A DNA stretch of 5,308 nt from Bacteroidota bacterium (GCA_021793535.1 JAJYSO010000150.1:1-5308), one strand, 5' to 3'; positions 1 to 5,308 are shown, counted from the first letter of the stretch. Numbers and translations: made by a program. Notes: a model not told the origin generated them from the letters alone.

Positions 1-137
1 TCGCGAGTTTAATGATGGCCAAATATTTGGATGTGGAAGTAGTGGATAAAAGTATGGAAGAGTGGATATTGACACACGATCTGGAAGAGGAGTATAAAAA
101 GGAATACAGTGGGGAAGATTTTAAAATTAATTTGTAA
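1..137 (+). CDS. mrdA: Penicillin-binding protein 2 (transpeptidase), C-terminal end only
   Basis: Only the last 44 codons are in the window, read from position 3 and ending with TAA at 135-137; the catalytic domain lies off the left edge. The visible residues run from ASLMMAKYLD to YSGEDFKINL. The first part resembles the segment after the transpeptidase fold in class B PBPs (an A-x-L-M-I-E-K-Y-L pattern). The acidic, lysine-rich tail ending in FKIN resembles the end of flavobacterial PBP2 as I remember it. The stronger argument is context: the stop codon is followed without any gap by the rodA start, and mrdA-rodA is the standard order. By family, PBP2 crosslinks side-wall peptidoglycan in the periplasm, supplied with glycan strands by RodA. 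The active-site motifs cannot be checked here. Confidence 0.8.
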   Translation, partial: ASLMMAKYLDVEVVDKSMEEWILTHDLEEEYKKEYSGEDFKINL

Positions 138-1397
138 ATGAGAAACGCAGCGAGAAAATTGCCCGACTGGCTGAGTGTTCTTATTTTCTTATGCTTGGTT
201 GGTTTTGGTTGGATGAATATTTATTCAGCCTCTTTAGGAGAATACGGAAAGTACCACGGTTTTGATTTTAGTGAAATCTACACTAAACAAGGTGTGTGGA
301 TTTTTATGAGCCTGATTTTATTGGTTCTAATTCTGTCTATTGAGGCAAAATTCTACCAACGCTTCTCCAGTGTTATTTATGTATCTTCGCTTCTTCTTCT
401 GGTGGGGTTGTTTTTATTTGGGACCAGCATTTCGGGACAAAGAGCGTGGTACTCTTTTGGTAGCTTTAGTATTCAACCGGCAGAATTTGTCAAAGCTACT
501 ACCGCATTAGCTTTGGCAAAATACCTCAGTGATATTCAAATAAATATTAAAAGCTTAAAGCATCAGACCAATGCTTTTCTGATTATTTTTATTCCTGTTC
601 TTCTTATTCTGGCTCAGCCGGATCCGGGGAGTGCCTTGATTTATTCGGCTTTTATCTTTCCGCTATACCGGGAAGGCCTTTCGGGAGGGTACTTGGCCCT
701 GGGGTTTTCGGCCATTGGTTTGTTTGTTCTTACCTTGGTTTTTGGACCATGGTGGGTATCGCTAGGAGTGGTTTTGCTGATCGCTTCGATCTTGTTTTTG
801 AGTAAGCGCAGCAAGTATTTTATTCACTATATAGGGATAGGAATTGTAGCCATTATTTTTGTGTTTTCAGTTGATTATATTTTTAATAATGTTTTTCAAC
901 AACACCACAGAGACCGCTTTAATGTAGTGTTGGGGCATATCTCCGATACACAAGGTATCGGGTATAATACCAATCAGAGCATCATCACTATTGGCAGTGG
1001 AGGCTGGTCGGGTAAAGGTTGGGCTCAAGGCACGCAGACCAAGGGGAATTTTGTTCCTGAACAGCATACCGATTATATTTTTAGCACTGTTGGTGAAGAG
1101 TGGGGGTTCTTGGGTAGCGCCCTGGTCGTTGTGCTTTTTGTGGGGTTGATCAGCCGCATTATTTTCTTGGCCGAACGACAAAAAACGCAATTTGCCAGAG
1201 TATACGGGTATAGTGTGGCCGGAATTTTATTTGTTCATTTTGCGGTAAATATAGGGATGGTTATCGGGATATTGCCTACCGTAGGGGTACCGCTTCCCTT
1301 TTTAAGTTATGGAGGCTCTTCTCTTTGGGGGTTTACCGTTCTTCTCTTTATCTTTTTGAAACTGGATGCAGATCGGAAATTAGCCTCGCACTTTTAG
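138..1397 (+). CDS. rodA: Rod shape-determining protein RodA (SEDS peptidoglycan glycosyltransferase)
   Basis: This 419-residue polytopic membrane protein of the SEDS family polymerises lipid II into glycan strands in the elongasome, as partner of PBP2. Visible family signatures are a GQRAWYSFGSFSIQPAEFVK segment at about 100-119, QPDPGSALI at 160-168, the long periplasmic loop with FVPEQHTDYIFSTVGEEWG at 305-323, and GVPLPFLSYGGSS at 383-395. D312 in HTDYIF aligns with the aspartate known to be essential in RodA proteins. An additional stretch, HHRDRFNVVLG at 256-266, is of the kind seen in Bacteroidota RodA. Hydrophobic segments run from about residue 11 to 408, consistent with around ten helices. 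Length is slightly above the roughly 370 residues of the E. coli protein. The start ATG touches the mrdA stop (TAAATG), so translation is probably coupled; no Shine-Dalgarno sequence is evident. All key residues I can check are present. Confidence 0.95.
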   Translation: MRNAARKLPDWLSVLIFLCLVGFGWMNIYSASLGEYGKYHGFDFSEIYTKQGVWIFMSLILLVLILSIEAKFYQRFSSVIYVSSLLLLVGLFLFGTSISGQRAWYSFGSFSIQPAEFVKATTALALAKYLSDIQINIKSLKHQTNAFLIIFIPVLLILAQPDPGSALIYSAFIFPLYREGLSGGYLALGFSAIGLFVLTLVFGPWWVSLGVVLLIASILFLSKRSKYFIHYIGIGIVAIIFVFSVDYIFNNVFQQHHRDRFNVVLGHISDTQGIGYNTNQSIITIGSGGWSGKGWAQGTQTKGNFVPEQHTDYIFSTVGEEWGFLGSALVVVLFVGLISRIIFLAERQKTQFARVYGYSVAGILFVHFAVNIGMVIGILPTVGVPLPFLSYGGSSLWGFTVLLFIFLKLDADRKLASHF

Positions 1398-1423
1398 AGT
1401 AGGTAAAGCAGCGACTGTGCAAA

Positions 1424-1453
1424 TGGATTTTTATTTTCAAAGTGGATTTTTAT
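1424..1453 (+). repeat. Direct repeat TGGATTTTTAT (two copies) at the methyltransferase start
   Basis: The 11-base word TGGATTTTTAT occurs at 1424-1434 and again at 1443-1453, separated by 8 bases. The second copy runs into the ATG of the methyltransferase gene, whose A and T are its last two bases. The repeat fills most of the 54-bp gap after rodA, which otherwise contains no hairpin and no clear promoter box. It may be a short tandem duplication, or simply a by-product of AT-rich sequence; a role in translation initiation is conceivable but not shown. Confidence 0.5.
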
Positions 1454-1994
1454 GCAACATAGAAAACTTAAAAATGCGGAGTTGGATCGAAAAACGGTAG
1501 AAGAGTTTAAACAAGCTCCGAAAATACCCTTGTGCATTATTTTGGATAATGTACGAAGTGCCCATAATATCGGCTCTGTTTTTAGAACAGCAGATGCCTT
1601 TTTGATCCGAAAGATATACTTGTGTGGGATTTGTGCACAGCCACCCGATAAAAGTATTCAAAAGACCGCTCTAGGGGCGACCGAAACGGTAGATTGGGAG
1701 TATGCAGAGGATACTCTTTCTTTGGTTAAAAAACTTCAGGAAGAAGGTGTTTGCGTCCTGTCCATTGAGCAAGCAGAAGAAGCGGAACACTTGCATGATT
1801 TTCTTCCGGACCCTCAAAAAACATATGCGATCGTTTTTGGAAATGAAGTGAAAGGGGTACAGCAAACTGTTGTGACAGCAAGTGATCAAGTTATTGAAAT
1901 TCCACAGAAGGGGAGTAAGCATTCATTCAATATTGCGGTGACTACTGGGATTGTATGCTGGGATTTGGCGTCCAAGCTGGACTTCTTTAGCTGA
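1452..1994 (+). CDS. TrmH/SpoU-family RNA 2'-O-methyltransferase
   Basis: This 180-residue protein is a SPOUT-class methyltransferase that would use S-adenosylmethionine to methylate a ribose 2'-hydroxyl in tRNA or rRNA. All three SpoU motifs are visible: motif 1 NIGSVFRTADAF at 39-50, motif 2 IVFGNEVKGV at 127-136, and motif 3 EIPQKGSKHSFNIAV at 149-163. N39, R45, E132, S158 and N160 match in spacing the catalytic and cofactor-binding residues known from TrmH (N35, R41, E124, S150, N152 in the Thermus enzyme). Motif 3 has SFN in place of the more common SLN. It consists of the SPOUT domain plus a short basic, helical N-terminus, without the long extensions of classical TrmH. The ATG at 1452 is the only usable in-frame start downstream of rodA. 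The gene lies 54 bp after rodA with no terminator between, so co-transcription is likely. The substrate base cannot be told from sequence, so I give no gene symbol. Confidence 0.9.
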   Translation: MQHRKLKNAELDRKTVEEFKQAPKIPLCIILDNVRSAHNIGSVFRTADAFLIRKIYLCGICAQPPDKSIQKTALGATETVDWEYAEDTLSLVKKLQEEGVCVLSIEQAEEAEHLHDFLPDPQKTYAIVFGNEVKGVQQTVVTASDQVIEIPQKGSKHSFNIAVTTGIVCWDLASKLDFFS

Positions 1995-2026
1995 TCTAGT
2001 CCTTGGAAAGAGCTAAAAAGAATATG

Positions 2027-2056
2027 AAAAAACGCCAAGGCATTTTACCCCGGCGT
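2027..2056 (-). terminator. Intrinsic terminator of the OmpA-family lipoprotein gene
   Basis: Read on the - strand, ACGCCGGGG (2056-2048) pairs with CCTTGGCGT (2040-2032) around a seven-base loop. The stem has nine base pairs including two G-U wobbles, and is followed at once by a run of T (2031-2027). It lies 34 bases past the lipoprotein stop codon. On the + strand the two wobbles become A-C mismatches and the following bases are only ATCTTTTC. The structure therefore favours the - strand transcript, though it may also weakly stop read-through from the methyltransferase gene. Confidence 0.8.
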
Positions 2057-2069
2057 ATCTTTTCTACGG

Positions 2070-2086
2070 CACCAATCCATTTGGTG
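2070..2086. repeat. Short inverted repeat in the convergent spacer
   Basis: CACCAA at 2070-2075 and TTGGTG at 2081-2086 form a perfect 6-bp inverted repeat with a five-base loop. It begins three bases beyond the stop codon of the lipoprotein gene and lies 13 bp before the terminator stem. No T-run follows on either strand, so it is not a terminator by itself. It could be a 3'-end stabilising hairpin, or chance. Confidence 0.4.
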
Positions 2087-2089
2087 AAT

Positions 2090-2911
2090 TTATGCGTTTT
2101 CCAGCATGGCTAAGAACTTATCCAAGTTCGGTAAAATGATGATGCGGGTCCTTCTATTTTTTTGTTGCCCTTCTTTTGTTTCGTTGTCTGCCACGGGAAT
2201 GTAGCTGCTTCTTCCCGAAGCGATGAGTTGCTTGCCATCCACGCCGAATTTATCTTGTAAGATGCGTACAACTGCCGCAGCTCTTCGGGTACTTAGGTCC
2301 CAGTTGTCCTCAATATAAGATCCTTCGACAAAACTGCGAGAGTCCGTATGACCTTCAACTAGAACTTCCATGGCAGGTTCTGATTTAGCTACCTCGGCGA
2401 TACGCTCCAATAAATCGTTGGACTCTGGATTGACTCGGTAGCTGCTGCTTTTAAAAAGAAGCTTGTCTGAGATGGTAATTTCTACTACCGTTCGGTCAAC
2501 GCTGATATCGATATCGTCGTCTTCTCCTAAGGTTTGTCTAAGTTTATAAGAAATGGCCAAGTCCATGGAGTCTTTTAAACTCTTTGCATTGGCTAACTCT
2601 GAGGGGTCTACATTTTTAAGGGTTTCCCTCATGTTCTCCCTGATTTTGTTGGAGATAACCGTACCATTTTCTACATCAAATTTACGGGCATTATCGTCTT
2701 TTAATGCGTTGATTTTCGCGTAGTAGTTGTCGACTTGAGATTGGATTTGATCCAATTTGGATTTATATTCTTCGTTCTCTGCGTTTCTTTTATATAATTC
2801 GTTCTGAGAGGTTTCGTAGCGGTCTTCCAAAGCCACATATTTTTTCTTCGAAACACAAGAAGAAAGGCTTAGCAATAGCCCGACGCCTGCAAATAATAAA
2901 ATTTTTTTCAT
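2090..2911 (-). CDS. OmpA-family peptidoglycan-binding outer-membrane lipoprotein
   Basis: This 273-residue protein starts with a lipoprotein signal peptide: MKK, a hydrophobic stretch at 4-15, then lipobox LSSC with C19 as the lipidated residue. Residues after the cysteine are VSKKK, without the acidic surface-export signal described for Bacteroidota, so a periplasm-facing location is inferred. Residues about 25-75 are charged and heptad-like, probably a coiled coil that spans the periplasm. Residues 79-148 form a less recognisable linker region. The OmpA/MotB C-terminal domain covers about 149-260, with GHTDS at 187-191, NWDLSTRRA at 203-211, SGR at 232-234 and NRRTRIII at 252-259; these are the usual peptidoglycan-contact elements and none is missing. 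The protein should tether the outer membrane non-covalently to the wall. It is probably a single-gene unit, with its own terminator and a 277-bp spacer upstream. It is Pal-like in build, but nothing of the Tol system is nearby, so I do not call it pal. Confidence 0.9.
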   Translation of the reverse strand: MKKILLFAGVGLLLSLSSCVSKKKYVALEDRYETSQNELYKRNAENEEYKSKLDQIQSQVDNYYAKINALKDDNARKFDVENGTVISNKIRENMRETLKNVDPSELANAKSLKDSMDLAISYKLRQTLGEDDDIDISVDRTVVEITISDKLLFKSSSYRVNPESNDLLERIAEVAKSEPAMEVLVEGHTDSRSFVEGSYIEDNWDLSTRRAAAVVRILQDKFGVDGKQLIASGRSSYIPVADNETKEGQQKNRRTRIIILPNLDKFLAMLENA

Positions 2912-2933
2912 GGTTGTTATTAATTAATAGGTT

Positions 2934-2950
2934 AGCGCTATTATAACGCT
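2934..2950 (-). promoter_or_regulatory. Leader hairpin upstream of the OmpA-family lipoprotein gene
   Basis: On the - strand AGCGTTA (2950-2944) pairs with TAGCGCT (2940-2934) across a three-base loop, giving seven pairs with one G-U wobble. On the + strand the wobble is an A-C mismatch, so the fold fits the lipoprotein mRNA. It ends 22 bases before the ATG, so it does not itself cover the start codon. The same stretch contains TATAAT, which would be a -10 box for a classical sigma-70, but Bacteroidota housekeeping promoters differ. Function unknown. Confidence 0.35.
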
Positions 2951-2992
2951 CTAAAATAAATTTTCTTATATGAAGAATTCATTTTTTTACAA

Positions 2993-3000
2993 CAAAACTA
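2993..3000 (-). promoter_or_regulatory. Candidate promoter -7 box for the OmpA-family lipoprotein gene
   Basis: The - strand reads TAGTTTTG here, a full match to the Bacteroidota -7 consensus TAnnTTTG. Transcription would start near 2985, giving a leader of about 75 bases. I find no clear TTG or TTTG element at the matching -33 distance, which lowers confidence. A match to six fixed bases is not rare over a spacer of this size. Confidence 0.4.
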
Positions 3001-3119
3001 AGCGTCTTGTCTTCATGGACTTAGGCCTTTTAAAAGTGATTTGGAAAATGGACCGTCATGCGAAATTGAGTCAAAGCCGGACTAAGCGTATCCTAATAGG
3101 CTCTGATAGGGAGTGAATC

Positions 3120-3145
3120 ACCCACCTGCATAAAAACGGGTGGGT
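3120..3145. terminator. GC-rich hairpin downstream of the ribB-like gene, possible terminator
   Basis: ACCCACC (3120-3126) and GGTGGGT (3139-3145) form a perfect 7-bp stem in an otherwise AT-rich spacer. On the + strand a further U-G and G-C pair extend it to nine pairs around an A-rich loop. It begins 43 bases past the stop codon of the ribB-like gene on the - strand, where a terminator is expected. No T-run follows on the - strand; on the + strand AGGTTTT follows. It may therefore be a 3'-end stabilising stem rather than a true intrinsic terminator. Confidence 0.4.
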
Positions 3146-3188
3146 AGGTTTTACAATAAGAATTTTAGGAGTAGAAAAAAGAAGTTCG

Positions 3189-4346
3189 TTAATAGGTTAC
3201 ATATTCTGTAATTTCCAGTCCATAACCTACCATTCCCACACGTTTGACTTTTCCCGAGTTGGAAAGTAATCTCATTTTGCAGATCCCCAGGTCGTGTAAA
3301 ATTTGAGCACCAATCCCAAAATCTTTGTTGTCAATATCTGGTTTGGGAGACTCAATTACCTTCCCAGGGGTTTCACTTTGGAGGGCTTTTAGGGTTTTCA
3401 AGCGGCTCAAAAGGTTTAATCCTTCTCCGGTAGTATTGATAAAAACAATGGCCCCTTTATCCGCTTGGTCGAGTGCATGGAACATGCCATCTAAATTGTG
3501 GTAGGTATTGTGGGTTAGGGTATCGAGAAGGTCATTTAGTACCAGAGAGGAGTTGATACGAACCAATACAGGTTCGTCTTTGGTCCAATTGCCTTTGGTC
3601 AGGGCCAGGTGTATTTTTTGATTGGTCGTTTGTTTATAGGCACGCAATCTATAGGTCCCGAAACGAGTGGTGATTTCAAAATCTTCTTTCTTTTTAATCA
3701 GGGAGTCGTTTTGCATGCGATAGGCAACCAGGTCTTCGATGGAGATGATTTTGAGGTCGTGTTCTTTGGCAACTTCTATCAGTTCGGGAAGCCGGGCCAT
3801 GGATCCGTCGTTATTTAAGATTTCTACAAGAATACCAGCGGGTTCAAAACCGGCCAACCTTGCTAAATCGACAGCGGCCTCTGTATGTCCGGTTCTGCGC
3901 AATACACCACCGTTTTTGGCCCGCAAAGGAAAAATATGTCCAGGTCTTCCCAGATCTTCGGCAGTAGTGGATCGATCGACTAAGGCCTTGATGGTTTTGG
4001 CTCGATCGAAAACAGAAATCCCGGTTGTACACCCATGACCTTTTAGATCCACAGAAACGGTAAATTGGGTGTGGTGTAAGACCGTGTTTTTAGAAACCAT
4101 AAGATTGAGATCGAGTTCTTCGCTTCGCTCCTCAGTGATGGGGGCACAGATCAACCCTCTTCCGTATTTGGACATGAAATTAATCATCTCCGGTGTTACT
4201 TTTTCTGCAGCGGCAATGAAGTCCCCTTCGTTTTCCCGATTTTCGTCGTCTACTACAATAACGACTTTCCCTTGTCGGATGTCGTTCAGGGCTTCATCTA
4301 TGGTATTTAATTTTTTTAGATCGCTTTTTTTTTGTTTATCGGCCAT
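3189..4346 (-). CDS. ribB: 3,4-dihydroxy-2-butanone 4-phosphate synthase with degenerate GTP cyclohydrolase II domain
   Basis: The 385-residue protein has the size and two-domain build of RibBA. Residues 14-210 form DHBP synthase, which turns ribulose 5-phosphate into the four-carbon precursor of riboflavin plus formate. Its motifs are intact: DDENRENEGD at 33-42, GCTTGIS at 105-111, RPGHIFPLRA at 134-143, RTGHTEAAVDL at 151-161 and DGSMAR at 180-185. After a charged linker, residues 226-385 align with GTP cyclohydrolase II but lack its chemistry. The zinc cysteines (E. coli C54, C65, C67) are replaced by L268, H279 and T281, the RQEGRGIGL loop by NTTGEGLNL at 304-312, and nucleophile R128 by K341. 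DFGIGAQILHDLG (342-354) and GYGLEI (374-379) remain. I infer RibB activity only, with a true ribA elsewhere in the genome. It is usually auto-annotated as bifunctional ribBA. The ATG lies 35 bp after the LptF/G gene; no FMN riboswitch fits in that gap. Confidence 0.93.
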   Translation of the reverse strand: MADKQKKSDLKKLNTIDEALNDIRQGKVVIVVDDENRENEGDFIAAAEKVTPEMINFMSKYGRGLICAPITEERSEELDLNLMVSKNTVLHHTQFTVSVDLKGHGCTTGISVFDRAKTIKALVDRSTTAEDLGRPGHIFPLRAKNGGVLRRTGHTEAAVDLARLAGFEPAGILVEILNNDGSMARLPELIEVAKEHDLKIISIEDLVAYRMQNDSLIKKKEDFEITTRFGTYRLRAYKQTTNQKIHLALTKGNWTKDEPVLVRINSSLVLNDLLDTLTHNTYHNLDGMFHALDQADKGAIVFINTTGEGLNLLSRLKTLKALQSETPGKVIESPKPDIDNKDFGIGAQILHDLGICKMRLLSNSGKVKRVGMVGYGLEITEYVTY

Positions 4347-4369
4347 TGTGAATCTTCAAATTTTACCCG

Positions 4370-4377
4370 CAAATTTA
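4370..4377 (-). promoter_or_regulatory. Candidate internal promoter -7 box upstream of ribB
   Basis: The - strand reads TAAATTTG, a full match to the Bacteroidota -7 consensus TAnnTTTG, within the 35-bp gap between the permease stop and the ribB ATG. Transcription would begin around 4363, leaving a leader of about 17 bases. A second AAATTTG lies 13 bp downstream. No -33 TTG is visible at the right distance, which would fall within the 3' end of the permease gene. Co-transcription with the permease is equally likely. Confidence 0.35.
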
Positions 4378-4381
4378 GCCT

Positions 4382-5308
4382 TTATTTTCGCCTTTTCCCT
4401 CTCCTTTTTCGGGATTTTAAGAAAGGCTTGATTAATCTTACCAGCGGCCTAAAGATAGGGGCGAGAAAATCAAAAATACGTTTGATAACTTCTCCAATGG
4501 GGAATCCTCGATCGGTGGTGGCCCGGTAAGTTACAAATACGCTCAAGGGAAGCATGATAAAGGTAGAGAGCCAAGTGGCAATGAAAGGGCTGATGGTTCC
4601 TCCTTTGGCTCCGTTTTTGGCAAACATCCCGATATAATAATAGCCTAAAAATAGGCCTATCGCGATGACCATGGGTAAGCCAATACCTCCTTTTCTTATC
4701 AAAGCGCCTAAGGGAGCCCCTACAAAAAAGAGGACAAAGCACATGACAGCAAGGGCATATTTATCGTGGATTTCTATTTCGGTCACGTTGAGTTGTTCGA
4801 TTCGGCTCTCTATAATCTTGTTTCGCTCTTGAATGGTACGCTGAGTCCCTCTGGAGGTGCTGAGTGCCAAATTAGCGATCTGGACCTTTTGGTCAATGTC
4901 GTATCCCGCGAATAAATCAGTGAGGGTGCGGTTTTGTTGTGTTCTTGAGGAAGTACTGTCTGCAGCCTGCTTGGAATTCTTCTCACTTTTAGTGACAAAT
5001 TTATCGAGTAACCTTTTTTCTTGAGAAGTTCTCAATTGTTTATAGATACTGTCATAGGAGGCAGTATACAAGGTTTTGTCTTGTAAAGGTAAGTTGAAGA
5101 CAGAGTCGGATTCTGTGGGCTCTTTCCATACAAAATTGGCAATGGTTCTGAGGATATCTTTTTCGACTTGTCGTAAAGTGTCCCCCGGGTAGGCTGAGAT
5201 TTCTTGTGTTCTGATGTTGAACTCAACAGAATCTATTTTACGATTCCTAAAGGCTGCATCACTAGCTCTTCCGGGCCGGTAAGGCTCTCCATCTCGAATG
5301 ATTTGGTT
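4382..5308 (-). CDS. LptF/LptG (YjgP/YjgQ) family LPS-export permease, N-terminus outside window
   Basis: The reading frame stays open from the right edge to TAA at 4382-4384, giving 308 visible residues; the true start is beyond 5308, so any start within the window (for example the TTG at 5069-5071) would be a truncation. LptF and LptG form the membrane part of the LptB2FG ABC transporter, which extracts LPS from the inner membrane. Visible residues 1-175 are hydrophilic, fitting the later part of the periplasmic beta-jellyroll domain and a charged helical region. Three membrane helices follow at about 184-205, 209-229 and 240-262, with VGAPLGALIRKGGIG at 196-210 typical of the family. About 45 residues follow the last helix, ending in a strongly basic tail. 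F and G cannot be separated without the N-terminus, so no symbol is given. The ribB-like gene follows after 35 bp, suggesting a shared transcript. Confidence 0.9.
   Translation of the reverse strand, partial: NQIIRDGEPYRPGRASDAAFRNRKIDSVEFNIRTQEISAYPGDTLRQVEKDILRTIANFVWKEPTESDSVFNLPLQDKTLYTASYDSIYKQLRTSQEKRLLDKFVTKSEKNSKQAADSTSSRTQQNRTLTDLFAGYDIDQKVQIANLALSTSRGTQRTIQERNKIIESRIEQLNVTEIEIHDKYALAVMCFVLFFVGAPLGALIRKGGIGLPMVIAIGLFLGYYYIGMFAKNGAKGGTISPFIATWLSTFIMLPLSVFVTYRATTDRGFPIGEVIKRIFDFLAPIFRPLVRLIKPFLKSRKRRGKRRK

Larger units (their letters stand above)
2912..3188. other. 277-bp spacer between ribB-like and lipoprotein genes
   Basis: Both flanking genes are read on the - strand. I see no convincing protein gene here. 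The spacer holds, from right to left, a GC-rich hairpin (3120-3145), two copies of ACTAAGCGT (2997-3005 and 3081-3089), a 10-bp palindrome CTTTTAAAAG (3027-3036), a possible -7 promoter box (2993-3000), a leader hairpin (2934-2950) and an AT-only 12-bp palindrome TATTAATTAATA (2918-2929). The most economical reading is the 3' end of the ribB transcript followed by the promoter and leader of the lipoprotein gene. Confidence 0.7.

Noticed and set aside
867..1190. A 107-codon open frame on the - strand.
   Set aside because: It is entirely antisense within rodA, which carries all its family motifs across the same interval.
2970..3116. A 48-codon open frame on the + strand (begins MKNSFFYNKT, ends GSDRE) in the 277-bp spacer.
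   Set aside because: Its length is within what chance allows for an open frame in this spacer, no ribosome site or recognisable family is visible, and it is antisense to the probable promoter and leader of the lipoprotein gene. The repeated TKR codons come from the ACTAAGCGT repeat. Conservation of the frame in relatives would revive it.
2912..3188. A tRNA, riboswitch or IS remnant in the long spacer.
   Set aside because: I found no cloverleaf, no FMN-riboswitch conserved core, no terminal inverted repeats with target duplication and no transposase fragment.
3739..4038. A 99-codon open frame on the + strand.
   Set aside because: It lies wholly antisense inside the well-supported ribB gene and has no family resemblance; it is a shadow of GC-biased codon positions.
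3189..4346. Standard annotation as bifunctional RibBA.
   Set aside because: The GTP cyclohydrolase II half lacks the zinc cysteines, GTP loop and nucleophile, so the second activity is not supported by the sequence.
4069..4431. A 120-codon open frame on the + strand with hydrophobic stretches.
   Set aside because: It is antisense to the 5' part of ribB and the 3' end of the LptF/G gene, spanning their junction. Its serine/phenylalanine-rich composition is what the complement of lysine- and glutamate-rich codons gives.
5032..5226. A 64-codon open frame on the - strand in another frame from the LptF/G gene.
   Set aside because: The LptF/G frame is open without a stop through this interval to the window edge, so there is no frameshift and no need for a second gene.

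Overview
The window looks like an ordinary chromosomal core region of a Bacteroidota bacterium, most likely a member of the Flavobacteriaceae. The signs are AT-rich spacers, few Shine-Dalgarno sequences, two matches to the Bacteroidota -7 promoter box TAnnTTTG, and protein families and gene pairings typical of that group. These pairings are PBP2-RodA, a short TrmH/SpoU methyltransferase, and an LptF/G permease followed by RibB. No rRNA, tRNA, CRISPR array, insertion sequence or phage gene was seen.

Layout: positions 1-1994 are read on the + strand. They hold the last 44 codons of the transpeptidase PBP2 (mrdA), rodA directly abutting it, and a TrmH-family RNA methyltransferase 54 bp further on. 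From 2090 to the right edge everything is read on the - strand. In transcription order this is an LptF/LptG-type lipopolysaccharide-export permease (start beyond the window), a RibB-type riboflavin enzyme with a decayed GTP cyclohydrolase II half, a 277-bp spacer, and an OmpA-family peptidoglycan-binding lipoprotein. The two blocks converge on a 95-bp spacer (1995-2089) that holds a good intrinsic terminator for the lipoprotein gene.

How the genes relate: four of the six serve the cell envelope. PBP2 and RodA form the elongasome pair that polymerises and crosslinks peptidoglycan. The OmpA-like lipoprotein should anchor the outer membrane to that peptidoglycan. The LptF/G protein belongs to the ABC transporter that extracts LPS from the inner membrane. 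The methyltransferase and the riboflavin gene are housekeeping neighbours.

The most notable point is the riboflavin protein. Its N-terminal DHBP synthase domain looks intact. The C-terminal GTP cyclohydrolase II-like domain has lost all three zinc cysteines, the GTP-binding loop and the nucleophilic arginine, yet keeps its fold signature. This resembles the RibBX arrangement described in Proteobacteria. I see no evidence for a new multi-gene system here; the other findings are modest regulatory or structural observations.
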